Shown here: piece by piece, positions 10,936 through 22,400 of the stretch
Position numbering within the stretch: the stretch's first letter is position 1
Layout: each line of letters begins with the position of its first letter
Origin: Rhodocollybia butyracea
Lineage: Eukaryota; Basidiomycota; Agaricomycetes; Agaricales; Omphalotaceae
Reading direction: 5' to 3'
DNA: 64,000 nt
NCBI GenBank assembly: GCA_015501585.1
Contig: JADNRY010000002.1
Span: 496,001-560,000, forward strand
The notes under the pieces: generated by a model
Databases searched by the model: none
What the model saw: only the letters and a program-made list of their open reading frames with translations
What the model was told of the DNA's origin: nothing
Made by a program: the position numbers and the translations under genes

Positions 10936-12411
10936 TTCTCACGGTCCCGTTTTGGCAACCCTAACCTTAGAGCTAAAAGGTTAAGCCCTTTGCCGCTTGC
11001 GGCCAGCCCCCCCAGTCATTAACAGCAGGTCACCATCCGAGTCGGACCAGTTATGACAACATCTATACGATCACATGACTTCTTTAAGATTCTGGTGCCT
11101 TTCCAATGCCTCTCTTCTGGCTATTCCTCCTGCTCTCTCCTTGGTGGGTAGTCTGATGCTCATTGGGCTCTCATATGCCAAGGTAATTTAATTACTGAAA
11201 GCTTAAGCCTGATAGTAGATACAGAGTTCAGACATAATGACTACTTATGACGAGTCGTAAAGGTGGTCTGGATTCTCGAGACTACCTACCTCGCAACTCC
11301 TAGCCGCTCGACTCGCTCCATCAGGTTATGGAATCTCCCTCTCCTACAACTGCGTCACACCATTCCTCTACGAGATTCCATGTTTATTCACAACTACTGA
11401 TCGGATCCTTGCAAGATTTTGGCAAGATTCTTGACATCTCGCCGGTGTATTCTTTGTAAGTCTTCCGGGTGTATCATGAAATCGACGGAATAAACTGGAC
11501 TCAGATCTACTTGCGAGTGTGGGCCACCACGCCAAGCGTGCGGCAGGTACGAGTCCTGCAAGACACTAGTTTGAGATTTCATAAGTATGGAAAAGGTAAC
11601 AATAATCCCAGCGCATCCAGTAAAAGGTCCATGCTGCGGAATCAGCCTGAGATTCTGAAAAGTCAATAACAAACACTGACAGTGCAAGGATTGTCAGAAA
11701 ATCCGGACTTTAAGCGGAAATTGCTTGTTTAACCTCTGGCAGGCACTGATAACTGCAGTCGACCCTGCATGGCAAGAGGTTTGCACTTGGCAATTAAGTA
11801 TCAAGAAGCTTAGGGTAGGGTTCAAGTGTACTTTTGAAATTTGCAGCAGCATACAAAGGAAGCAGTGTGACAGTAAGCGGCGTAAGCGAAAATGGGAACG
11901 CCGATAAATCCATGGAGTCACATGACGGGCGCTTTGACATTTCTAAATATGGTGAAACGATTCTCCCAAATTTGGGCAAGATCAGCCCCAATTGGGACAA
12001 AATTCCCACGCGAAACCGGCCATAAGGACAAGCCTTCATTACATTCAGGACTCGTAACCTCTGAGGTCGATACACCGACCATGATCCCGAGATGTTTAAT
12101 CCACTTAGGTGGCTGTTCGACGCAAGTATGTTAAAAATAGGAGAAATCGCAATTACAATACACATAGGCGGATCACGAGTGAGTTTGGGAATTTCTGGAA
12201 CTGGGTAGCAAACAAAAACATGCATGTAGAAATACTCGAAATTGGAGTCAGTAATATTGTTTTCTCAGCTTTGTCCTCCTGTACATAAATTTCTGGGACA
12301 TGATTTAAAATAAATCTCATACAAAGTACAAAATCGAAGCCACCCCCTAGTACTCAGTCAAGATTTTCTTCATTTTTATGAATATTCTGAGTCCAAAGTC
12401 AAAGACCATGT
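10936..12411. other. Intergenic, no supported gene
   Basis: Several short frames exist on both strands (for example 11394-11687 minus and 11794-12225 minus), but none has a recognisable motif, codon pattern or paralog in the window. The stretch 11040-11400 is pyrimidine-rich. The last 60 bases before 12412 are the 3' flank shared with the second secreted-protein gene. Confidence 0.4.
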
Positions 12412-13098
12412 TCAGTCACCATCGTTGGTAATATCAGAGAGACAAGATCCTGTATTTGGGAGCACAGTGAACAAAAAGTTTGCATTATCGACACTGGCTT
12501 GACCGCCCTGTAGATATTTGGATCAACGTCAATAATCTGACCATGAAAAAATGAAGGGTCTAGTCACAAATTGGCAAGTCTCTGTAACGTTTTTAAGAGC
12601 AAGATTACAATTGGCCACATTCGGGATATTGCCTCCCACACTGGGGAACTGATTCCAAGCTGTGAAGATACCTGCGATAGGTACATAGTATTCAGCAAGC
12701 GCTGATGGATATTACAGTAAAAATCTACTTACACTTGGAAATTATGCCGATGCTAATATTATTAGTGCTGCAGGTAGCAATACTGTCTTGCGCGTTGATC
12801 TACATACATGAATAATCTAGTCGGTACTGTTCTACTACCTTGAGGGGGGGGATATATACTCACCGCGTTACCCATGGCAGCCTGAGTGTTGCTGCAAAAT
12901 GCGCCGATGGATTGGGAACAGTTTACATTGAGACCACTATTGAAGCACTGGACCGAAGTCTGGCCCACCACAGGGGTAGCAAGTGCGAACGCGAGAGTAC
13001 TGAATTTGGAAAGCTGCGGTAAATATCGGTGAGCAAGATACATAGCTTGGAACAAAGAAGTTATAACTAGAGCCTACCTTTTGGTAGTTGAAGAACAT
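12412..13098 (-). CDS. Small secreted cysteine-containing protein, copy 1
   Basis: A 145-aa protein from five exons: 13098-13078, 13013-12864, 12799-12733, 12671-12568 and 12507-12412. All have GT...AG borders and the total length keeps frame. It begins MFFNYQKLSKFSTLAFALAT, a hydrophobic signal peptide probably cleaved after VVGQ. The mature part has Cys in CFNSGLNVNCSQSIGAFC, CSTNN, KCIFTAWNQFP and CNLALKNVTETCQF, and ends GTGSCLSD-like (NTGSCLSDITNDGD). NVT and NCS sequons suggest N-glycosylation. The exon plan, intron phases and C-terminus are shared with the gene at 14137-14794, so both models support each other. The family is unknown to me; small secreted Cys-rich proteins of this size are common in basidiomycetes and include effectors, but the function is not known. 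Confidence 0.75.
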
Positions 13099-14136
13099 TG
13101 CGCTGCTCACTTGTGACTGGACAGCTACTCTTGGTAGTAGTCCTCGAGCATTATCTTTATAGCTGTTAACGTCACATTCAATTGGCCAGCCAGTTCTCAG
13201 GTCAAAGAACAAAATAGGTGTTGGGGAATTAGCAAGGAACCCGGCTAGGATGATTTGTTGTTGGAAATGAGATAGGACAAGGAACACTTATCCCAGGCTG
13301 CAGGCACTGTTACCTGATCCTGACCTTGGAGAGTCCTGTGCCAAGTACTACTCAAGATGAAGTAGCTTTCAGGCTCCAACCCATATTTGACAGTGTATCT
13401 CTATAGAAGTGACATCGAGACCGTCGTCCGTGTATCTTCTTTCTTCCTCGCCACCCCAGAGTCGGTAATGTCACGGCCATGAGTTTTGCTCTACAATGAT
13501 GGCCCAAGAACAATGCTTCAATCACCGTTTCAGTTCAAGGGAAAATCTTCGAGTTGAGTGCCTAGTTCTAGCCTGTGGCGACTAATAGATTGGAAGAATA
13601 GATACATATCTAGAGGTATACATAGTGAGGAACTGATTAATAGAGAACTCACATCTCATCGGGTGCAGAATTGTGACACTGACTCCTGAGACGTGCTGGC
13701 ACCAAAACCGTTAGCTAGGTACTAAGTACTACGCATTGAAATTGTGGCCCTTTTGATGGGCTATTCTGACGCCTTTCCCATTACTACGCGGGCAACGGGT
13801 ACTTGGTTTTACTTAAGGCGACGTGTCGGTACCTCTTTCTTCAACTAAAATTTAGAATTTTGTTTGAGGTGCAGGAGAAGAACTAGTACGATGTAGTACG
13901 TCTGCCGATGACGGGGGAGTTCAGGATTTTCCGGAGTGAGCGTGTTAGGACGACAAATTTCAATTTGGAGTTAGCGGTAGGCATGTTGCCTACCCATTAT
14001 ATTTTTCCAGCGCATGATATTGGGACACGGTGCAAGTAAATTTCTTTTACATGGTACAGAATAAAAGCTGTCACTTCCCTACTAGTTACGTTATTGTTAT
14101 CATTTTTCTGATTATATCAAGACCAAAAAACCATGT
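13099..14136. other. Promoter and spacer between the two small secreted protein genes
   Basis: About 1 kb with no supported gene. The part up to about 13600 is the upstream region of copy 1 and is shared with the upstream region of copy 2. The part from about 14095 is the 3' flank of copy 2. The middle holds only short frames. Confidence 0.45.
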
Positions 14137-14794
14137 TCAGTCACTGGTGATATCAGGGAGACAAGATCCTGTGCCTGGGCGCAAAGTGTAATTAAAGGGC
14201 AAACCAAACTCCCCGCTTTGTCCACCCTGCAAATAGTTAGATCAGCATCAACGAACTGACCACAAAAAAAAAACAAAGAGTCTGCTGCTCACCAAAGGGC
14301 AAATCTTTGCGATCTCCACCAGAATTTCAGAACAAAAAGCCGAATTCGGAGGCGACAAGGGGCTCCCCACGGAGGCCCCATTCCAAATGGTGAAATCGCC
14401 TATGATAAGTACCTATATATTTAGCAAAGGGGTAAAACTTGAACACTTGCACTTGCACTTTGTGCCGTTATTGAAACAGCGAGCACTGCTGCCTTGCCCG
14501 GGGAGCTACACAAATAATCTAGTCAATACCGCCGTTCTGCTCTGATGGTGATGTAAGTATACTTACATGGATGAGCCCGCCTGTCTCACAGAATGGGAGG
14601 GCAAACTGGGCACAGGCTAAGCTTTCGGCTGAGGGTGGACCAGTAACATTGCCGAAGCATGTAACCTGGCCCACGACAGGGGTCACAAGAGTGAAGGCGA
14701 GAGTACTGAACTTCAGAAGCTAAATATTGGTGAGCAATATAAGGAAACAAAGAAGGTTATAACTGAAGCTTACCTTTCGGTATTCGAAGAACAT
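14137..14794 (-). CDS. Small secreted cysteine-containing protein, copy 2
   Basis: A 139-aa protein from exons 14794-14774, 14719-14567, 14505-14457, 14399-14293 and 14226-14137. It begins MFFEYRKLLKFSTLAFTLVT with signal-peptide cleavage likely after VVGQ. The mature protein contains CFGNVTGPPS, CAQFALPFCETGG, CFNNGTKC, EIAKICPLGGQSGEF and the end GTGSCLPDITSD. Intron positions match copy 1. The third intron appears to use a GC donor (GCAAGT at 14456) exactly where copy 1 has GTAAGT. Identity to copy 1 is high in the signal peptide and last exon and low in the middle, as in a diverging or selected pair. Function unknown. Confidence 0.72.
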
Positions 14795-14949
14795 TGTGTG
14801 CGTTTGAGCAGCTGCTGTTGGGGTCCTCGAGCATTGTCTTTATAGTTGCGTTGGCCCAGGCCACAAAACAAACTAGTTGGGGGTTGGCGAGGAACCCGTT
14901 TAGATGGTTTATTGTTGGAAAACTATGTACAATGAGATAGGACAAGGAA

Positions 14950-15568
14950 CAAGTTATTAGTGATGTGCCGGCTACGGCTCAGGGCCGTTGAGCCCCCAAA
15001 GCCGGCCGTCTTTGAGCCTAGCCTGGCCCCAGCCGTCATAGGGCTCAGGGGGGCTCAAGGCCCGGCTCAGAATTCTCAAAGCCCTGGGCCGGGGCCTGAG
15101 CCGGAGCTCAGCGCTTAATGAAGCATAGAGCAGCACGCCAAAAATTACACTACATGTATCATCACTAATGCCCAATTTTACACTCATGGTTTCCAGAGAT
15201 ATTAACCAGGCTGAAAAAAGGCTCCATTAGTGTCAAACAATTTGTTCCACCTATCTGATGAATGTATTGCATTGGCCTTACAGATCCAAATCATCTCAAA
15301 AAGCAGCGTGTATAACCTGCACACACTCAGAAAGCAACCAGAAAGCCAAAAGTATCATGGTGTAGAGTCCACCGAGGACAGGGAGCTTAGCGCCTCAAGA
15401 CATGTCTCTTTAGCGCTTGGGCCCCGGCCTGAGCCTGAGCCGGCTTTGAGCCGGCCCTTCGTGGGGGCTAGGGCCCGGCTCAGATTTTTGACGAGCCTCG
15501 GCCGGGGCTTTTGAGCCGTAGCCGGGGCTTCTGAGCCGGGCCCCAGCCGGCACAACACTACAAGTTAT
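14950..15568. mobile_element. Non-autonomous hAT-type MITE with 8-bp target duplication
   Basis: The element 14958-15560 (603 bp) has terminal inverted repeats TAGTGATGTGCCGGCT (left) and TAGTGTTGTGCCGGCT (right, reverse complement). It is flanked by the 8-bp direct repeat CAAGTTAT at 14950-14957 and 15561-15568. Sub-terminal GC-rich repeats (GAGCC/GGCTC-rich, about 100-170 bp each side) surround an unrelated AT-richer core. An 8-bp duplication and a TAGTG terminus are typical of hAT elements. The duplicated locus at about 13270-13295 lacks the element and gives an empty site. There is no transposase frame. Confidence 0.88.
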
Positions 15569-15869
15569 TCCCTGCAGGCACTGTTACCTGATATCATGTC
15601 GGAGAGTCGTGTATTACTGCAATTAAATCAGTGGACTCAAAGTGAAGCGGCTCTCAGGATCCAGCCCATATTTGACACGGTGTCTCTTTGTAAACATAGA
15701 GACTGTCCTGTGAGCGTTTCTTGTTTATCACCCCTGAGCAGCAAGAGCTTCGATGATGACCCAAGAATAATGCTGTTTCATATAGGGAAAATATTCGAGT
15801 TAAGTGCCTGGTTCAACTCGAGCAAGGTTGAATCATTATCTATTTTCCACTTACTATTGTTGACTGGCT

Positions 15870-16337
15870 ACACTTGAAGTAGTAGATAGCATTTGTGTAA
15901 GGCGAAGATTACAGAGTGCCAAACCAGGTGGAAACGTACAATGATGGATATTAGGTCTTATGCATGGGGAACGACATTGACCTTTGGACTGAAGACAAAT
16001 GCGCGTTTATGTTTATACGGCTTGAAGATACGATACTTCAAGTTGAAGTTGAAGAAGGATTTTCGAAAAGACCCTGAGGGAACGAATCGCGTAGCGGTGG
16101 TATGCCACACTATCGAGGGAAAAAAATTGAAGCATACCACCTTCGTTCACAAATACAGTTTCTTGCCATCTCTGTGTACTTAATTTCTTGGTAGTCTGGG
16201 TGTAGGATGGCTAAGGTGGCTAAGATGGCGAAGGTGAAGGCGACGGAATAAATCGGACCGAAAAGGATTTGCGCGGATCAGTGGATAATGATTTGATGAG
16301 TTGATGCGGCAGATGTATTTTTCCTAGTCGAACCACC
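15870..16337. other. Intergenic upstream of the C4-hydroxylase gene
   Basis: The frame 15893-16183 (96 codons) has no recognisable motif and its basic composition gives no support. The last 100 bases form the promoter and leader of the hydroxylase gene. Nothing else is seen. Confidence 0.35.
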
Positions 16338-17377
16338 ATGAACAAGACTGTCCACTCAGTCTGTTCTGTATACGACGGTCATTCTGTTTGCTTCACTTCA
16401 TTAGAATACCCCTTTTATCATTCGTCCAACCCTACTCTCGTCGACGGAGTGTCGGATCCTATCCTAACTCTTGCTGGGCCAATTTTGGCTTACTGGTCAC
16501 TGTCCTTCTTTTTTCACTATCTCGACTCGTCGCATTGGAAATGGCTCGAAAAATACCGCATCCATGAATCTGCAGAAGTCCAGTCCAAGAATCGCGTCAC
16601 GCCATCACAAGTTGTTTGGGCTGTTATCTTTCAGCAAGTGGTGCAAACGGCTCTAGGCATCTGGTGGATATCTGATCATAGCGACGGGGACCATGTGAAA
16701 GGAATGCATCATGTAGCAGGTTATCTGGCACCTGTATTGATGAAAACTTTCGGAAGCGAGAAGCTGTTATCAACATTGGCGTATTCGTTCTATTGGTGGG
16801 TTATTCCGACTGCGCAGCTCTTTTTCGCCATGTACGTTCAGCATGCCTTCTTGCTGTCAATCTCCCGTTTATTTCCTTTCTGTTAGGTTTATAATCGATA
16901 CTTGGCAGTACTTTCTCCATCGAGCCATGCACGTCAACAAATGGTTGTACAGACACTTTCATTCCTGGCACCACCGCTTATATGTGCCGTACGCTTATGG
17001 CGCTCTTTATAATCACCCTGTAGAAGGATTCCTTTTGGATTCGCTTGGTGCTATTATCGCAGAATCCACAACTGGAATGAATTCGCGACAAGCTCTTTTG
17101 CTGTTCGTTATCTCTACCTTGAAGACTGTAGACGATCATTGCGGATACAGACTACCTTTTGACCCTCTTCAAGTTGTGACCAGTAACAACGCGGATTATC
17201 ATGATATCCATCATCAGGTATGTAGACATTTTGTTCCGCCGATTCAATATTTACAAGTATGAACAGGTTGTTGGAATCAAGTCGAATTTCTCTCAGCCAT
17301 TCTTCATACATTGGGATGCTATTCTAGGTACTCGCATGACACGCCAGCAACTTGAACTTCGTAAAAGGAGAGCGTAA
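16338..17377 (+). CDS. SUR2: Sphingolipid C4-hydroxylase (SUR2-like fatty acid hydroxylase)
   Basis: A 311-aa integral membrane di-iron oxygenase from exons 16338-16831, 16887-17217 and 17267-17377. The three histidine clusters of the fatty acid hydroxylase superfamily are intact: HRAMH (in DTWQYFLHRAMHVNKWLYRHFHSWHH), HSWHH and DYHDIHHQ. Hydrophobic segments include PILTLAGPILAYWSLSFFF and the region around YWWVIPTAQLFFAM. The C-terminus (FSQPFFIHWDAILGTRMTR) is typical of Sur2/SYR2. The enzyme hydroxylates C4 of sphinganine in the ER to make phytosphingosine, the main fungal long-chain base. The neighbouring genes are unrelated. Confidence 0.93.
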
Positions 17378-17520
17378 CCCTGTACTTGTTCTCCCTATAT
17401 TGTATCTTCTGATAATCCATACATATGTCGCTCGTTACATCGTAGAAAGTACTAACTTGGAATATGTATGACGTAATAATAATTCATCTTTCTCTGCAAC
17501 ATCCATCTTCTCCTGTTATT

Positions 17521-18288
17521 ATGTTAAGAACAATACGGGCTCGTCCACTTGTTCACAATCTTGCATCCATTCGTTCATTTTCGCAATCCAAGCCTCGTTC
17601 CGACTTTCATTTCGACACGCATGATTTCGTGCAGCAGTTGAGAAGCGCCGGTCTAACTCGAGCCCAAGCTGAGGGTGTCATGTATGCCATGGCTGAAGTC
17701 ATTGACGAAAGCATTAGAAACATGACTAGCAATATGGTTACAAAGGCTGATCAGGAAAAGGCGAGCGTCTCGATCTCAAATGATCCTGGCTAAACTAAAC
17801 GTTATACAGCACCATTATACCCAACAAGTCGACTTTGCACAAATAAAATCGGAGCTTCAATTAATGGAGAAGAACGACCTAGCGATGATCAAGGCGGAGA
17901 ACGACAGACTCTTCAACGACGTAGAGAAGCTAAAGCAGCGTCTTCGAGAGGAAATTACACGCACCCAAGCTGGCGTACGTCTTGATCTGAATTTGGAGAA
18001 AGGGCGATACCGGGACGAAAGCAGCGGGAAAGATTTGAAGCTGAAGGAAGTCGAGTACAAGATTGAACAGGAGATTGCTGGTCTGCGAACATCGATACAA
18101 GCTTCGAAGGTATGTCATTGTATCATTACTCTGATTCGTAGCTTACATTCGTTTATAGGCGACAACACTGCAGTATCTGGTCGGAATCGGTATGTTGCCT
18201 AATATGAACCCTGATTTTCAGACTCACAATCCTGGTAGTGACTGGATGTTCCGCTCTCCTAATGGCGTACTTGCGTTTCCGCTCATGA
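17521..18288 (+). CDS. Mitochondrial FMP32/MCUR1-like protein (DUF1640, CCDC90 family)
   Basis: A 206-aa protein from exons 17521-17760, 17810-18109, 18159-18189 and 18239-18288. It has a basic mitochondrial presequence (MLRTIRARPLVHNLASIRSF), then FDTHDFVQQLRSAGLTRAQA, which is typical of DUF1640. A long coiled coil follows (SELQLMEKNDLAMIKAENDR to GRYRDESSGKDLKLKEVEYK). The protein ends in a single C-terminal membrane segment (LVGIVTGCSALLMAYLRFRS). Family members are inner-membrane proteins linked to cytochrome oxidase assembly (yeast Fmp32) or regulation of the calcium uniporter (animal MCUR1). The first intron has either a GC donor (GCGAGC at 17761) or a weak GT donor (GTCTCG at 17767); both keep frame. 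It lies tail to tail with the UCH gene, 66 bp apart. Confidence 0.88.
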
Positions 18289-18354
18289 CATGCAACTAGA
18301 CTCTACATTTATTGGATACTTATTACCTTATTAGACCAACTATTACTTAATTCA

Positions 18355-19477
18355 TTACCATTCTGCGGGAGGCCCAAGAGATGTCATGGAGAATTGGATG
18401 CTTCCTTCAGAGGATTTGACATAGGTTTCCTTCACCAGGTTTGCCACATCCTGAGAGGGCTTGATGTGAAAATCAGAAGACTTTGGAGCCGAGAGGAACG
18501 TACCGTCAACAGATCAATCTGAACCTTGCCTCGATCCAACGGACCAGCACGTCTACCATCAAGCTCTACAACGTGCGGTACACCTTGCACCTCCGTTTGA
18601 ATAAAACAGGTAAAGTGAAGATCAGTGTCGAGATCAGTAGGGACTATAGATTGTCCTGTAGAGGCCGTCTCCGCGTGTATCTCTGCGAAAAGCGGAGTGG
18701 TTTCTAGAAAACGAGCTCGTTCTTCCGGTGTTTTGTCTGGAGGCGTGAATTGGAAACACGTTAGATCGAGGTTAGATATGATGGAGAGACTTGTGCACGC
18801 ACCTTTGCATGCTTCGACAAACTCCGCCAAGGGACTACCCGGTGTAAACTTGACGCCTGTCTGTTGGACAATGAGCATATATCCATGAACGCGATCACCC
18901 GCCAACATAACGAACTCGGATGAAAGAGAAAAATTTAGCCAAAACTTACGTTTGCCAGTGAGTGCAACAGGCCAATGGTCCCGCAAGCGTTGGAAATCTA
19001 TGAATCGTGTAAGATGATGGATACGATTGAGACGATACTACCAACTGTTTGTTTGATCCAAATCACAGGGGATAGCGGGGAGCTGCTATTGGCCTGAGCC
19101 TTGATTTTTTCGTCCTCCTCCTTTCGCTTGGTTTCGATCGCTTGAGTAATGGGGAACAGAAGGAGAACGGCTTTGACGGGGCTTGGAACCATGCCCAATA
19201 ACTGCAAATTGTGAATATGGCCCTCTGAACAACTGCATTTTTTTCAGACCTCCGGGTCGAATCCATAGATATCGCTGAATTGAGATTCATTTTTGTCCAA
19301 GCCAGCCTTGTTGGCCCACTAATAACAACAAACGTTTCAACCGGTTAATCTTTGTGCCACACGGAGCAGACGTACTGAGTTGAGAACCTGTTATATTGTT
19401 CGAAAAGCTACACACGAACATTGAGGCAAGTTAGCACTTACCTCTGGATTACTTTCGAGAGGAATCCAGCGAGGCAT
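18355..19477 (-). CDS. Ubiquitin carboxyl-terminal hydrolase, UCH (C12) family, UCHL3/YUH1-like
   Basis: A cysteine protease that removes small adducts from the C-terminus of ubiquitin or Nedd8/Rub1. It begins MPRWIPLESNPE, the usual UCH N-terminus with the WxPLE(S/A)NPE motif. Later exons give PELLGMVPSPVKAVLLLFPI and the active-site segment NACGTIGLLHSLAN (catalytic Cys near 18990, with the oxyanion Gln in the preceding exon, IKQTVG). The catalytic His is in DLHFTCFIQTEVQG and the Asp in VELDGRRAGPLDRG. It ends SMTSLGPPAEW. At least six short exons are needed. All four catalytic residues appear present, so the enzyme should be active. Confidence 0.93.
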
Positions 19478-22400
19478 TTCTTTTCTTTCTAGAATGAATG
19501 ACGTATCCGAACGACAGCGCTTAGGAAGCCGCGGCAACACTATTATTAAGGTCACGTGTAGACGGCGCTACATTCTGCCACTGTTAATTTCCACCGAGCA
19601 CAATTCACAGACTCTTCTGATATCAATACACTCTGGCCGCCCCCCGTCGTCGTCCTGACTGACATTTGCGCGCTGAAGCATGAAGGTGCTTTAATTAAAT
19701 TGTACTAGATCTGCTTCCGGAGATTATCACTGATTATACTATTGGCAAAACCTGTTCACCACACGAGCGACATGACAGCCGACTCGCAATGAGCAGTGCT
19801 TCGCTCGACTTCACCGCGTATACATTCGAACCCTTGTAGGTGGAGAACGGTTTTGAACACTTCAACAAGCAAATCAGAATTTAGCGACAATTGTAGCCGA
19901 CCCTCAGAAGCCCTCAGACAGCCATGGGTACTCGGAATCCGAGTATGCTCAGGTTTATTCCTACACACGACGAGTATTGATATATTGATAGTTGATTCAT
20001 CAATCTATCTATCATGGAATGCATCCTTGCCAGCTTCGTCGTCAGGATCTTCTAATGAAGTCATTGTTCTGCTTCAGATCTTTGTCAAAGCTCAAGTGCC
20101 CAAGAAAAATCCCATTACCACCACCGACTATTTCTTTTATTAGGTATCACTCCTCTCAGAGCTGTTCTATCTTTATGTTTTCTGCCTGGCCCAAAACCCC
20201 GCGGTCCAGAAATAGCCGCTTCTCTACTGAGCAAATAATAATTGCACTGTAAAGAAGAACAACTGGTTTTCTCCTCGGTCTTGAGAACGCTTGTTTTTCG
20301 GACAATTTGAATCCATATGGTTTATTTTCAAAAAAACGGCGTACCTCAACTTTTTGTCTCGCTTAGCGACACCGCCGGTATGTGTCTGATTTCCCCGCGG
20401 TCCTCCAGTGGTCCTCCATCTCGTAATTCGCTCCACCCTACGGCAATCTCTATGTGCCCATTAGCCGCTATTAGCCGCCTGAAAGCTCAACGCTCAGGCT
20501 GAAGGGTAGCTGGGACATCCAGGTACGAAGCATTTGAACGCTTTGTGCAGGAATCAGAATGTTAACTCCGTCGAATTACGAAACGGATGCTCGTTGCTGA
20601 CAGACTCAGCCTGTTGATACTTTGTTGTATCTGATCAAGTCGACGAATCAACGCAAAATTGTTCTATCTGTGGAAAAAGATTTCTACACAACTCTCCCGC
20701 TGTGGGGCCTGAAGCTTAAGATTTGCGCAGTCGGAATCGGAGGTGCTTACCTCCAGAGGCCCTCCGGACAACCCTGGTCGATTACCAAGTATCAATCACC
20801 GAATATCAGAAGGTTTTACAACTGAGCCTTCCGTCTAGCCTTCGGCAAGTCAAGTAAACACGCGTCAGCAAGGAAGGCATCCCGATGACGCATCAGGGCA
20901 GACAAATGTATACAAACCGGTCTCTCTGAACTGTCGACAATCTACAATACTGTATGCAATCGACCTGCCTTTGTCGCTCGTTAAACCCCGAAGGGAACGA
21001 AACTAAGACTTATTTCTCATTCTCGTGTTTACGGAGCTTAGTGTAAGCTCGTGGATCACTAGAAGCAGTTTGCCAATTAGAGAGTGAAGATAGAGTCGAC
21101 GTTATAGGGTAACAAGGTAACAAACACGAGTTAGAAGTGTGTGGACTTCATCGATTTTGGAAGCTATGAAGGTTAAACGGTAATGGCGGACCCGGCCAAA
21201 GAGCTTCTCGATGTTTTTTTAATCCTAGCTTGAAGTTTTGCTCGTCACCCTTGAATGATTTATGATTTAATGAAAAGGAACAAGCAAGCAAGTGTAAACA
21301 TTGACGAGAGTTGTGGGGGAATGATAATTTAAGCGGGTGAAAAATGAAGCAAAGCGCAGCCTTCTTGAGGCCTGACGTAGAGGCTAGTCCTCCCCGTCTA
21401 GCGTCTAGTACAGTCGCTCACCGCCACCGCAACTTACCCAATACCGCGCCGTGGCCGTGTAAATTTGAGGACAAAAAGTGTGGCTAAATCTCGACAAAGG
21501 TGAAACGGGCACGGAAAAGGAAGACACAATGCCAAACAATAAGATGAATGAAACTTTATCTTGGGGGGACAAGAACCAACGTATTCCCAACGTATATGGA
21601 CGCCGTACGTATGTAGGACCTTCGAAGTTCTGCAGAGTCCGATTGAACACGGACACGGATAGATACAGATCCAGGAAGAAAATTATTAGATGAGATTTGC
21701 CATTCACGCCACAGGCGTGTAACGCGCTCGGAAGGCAACAAGCTCTGGGTCTTTTGTAGTATGGTACCTGCGGCAGTAAATCGCAAGGGTGCGGTTTTTG
21801 GTGAGCACAACTATAGCTAGAGGCGCACACGCGCCTGGTAAAAAAAGTATCGGCATTTTCTAGAGCACGTATGAAAAACTCCGGATGACAGTTCTGGGGT
21901 GAGGAGCGCTGTTACGCAAGAGCAGGATAAAGTGTTGAGCAAAGCGACTTCTCGACTGTTTCCCTGGAAGGGCCAGGTCTAGAGTTACGAATGCGTCGTC
22001 AGAAAGTATAATAATTCCTGCGTATCTGGCGCAAGCATGATAATTTCTGCGTTGGCGGTCCTCCAAGTGTGGCTCTTCATTACACTGGGCCACACTGGGC
22101 CACAGCGCGCCATGAGTACACCTATTATAATTAAATAAAGAATGATGCGAACGTTCCCAAAAGGCAAGCAGCGGACATTACATTAAACACCGCATCTCTA
22201 TTGCGCGCACCCGTACATGTCGGGGTCGGGATTTAATAATATTTAATCTTGACTTTGTGGCGAAGATTCGCGAAGACCCTTGTGCTGTGGAAGTTATCGA
22301 GACGTAATCCGAGAAGAAAGGAGGATAGACTTCCGCTGAAGATCTTCTGAATCTTGGGGGTCTGGCCCAGGCTTGGGTCGTTCTTCTCTTCGGATTCGCG

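Larger units (their letters stand above)
12360..15870. repeat. Tandem segmental duplication carrying the two small secreted protein genes
   Basis: Copy A spans about 12360-13600 and copy B about 14095-15850. Both contain the gene, its 3' flank (CATGTTCAGTCAC) and its upstream region, where GCAGGCACTGTTACCTGAT at about 13300 recurs at about 15573 and CCCATATTTGACA at about 13380 recurs at about 15665. Copy B is longer only because of the 603-bp insertion at 14958-15560. Outer limits are approximate. Confidence 0.75.

Noticed and set aside
11794..12225. 143-codon minus-strand frame
   Set aside because: No motif, no start context, no splice partners, and the composition looks random.
15355..15558. 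Pro/Arg-rich frames in the GC-rich ends of the hAT element
   Set aside because: They come from the sub-terminal GAGCC/GGCTC repeats of the MITE.
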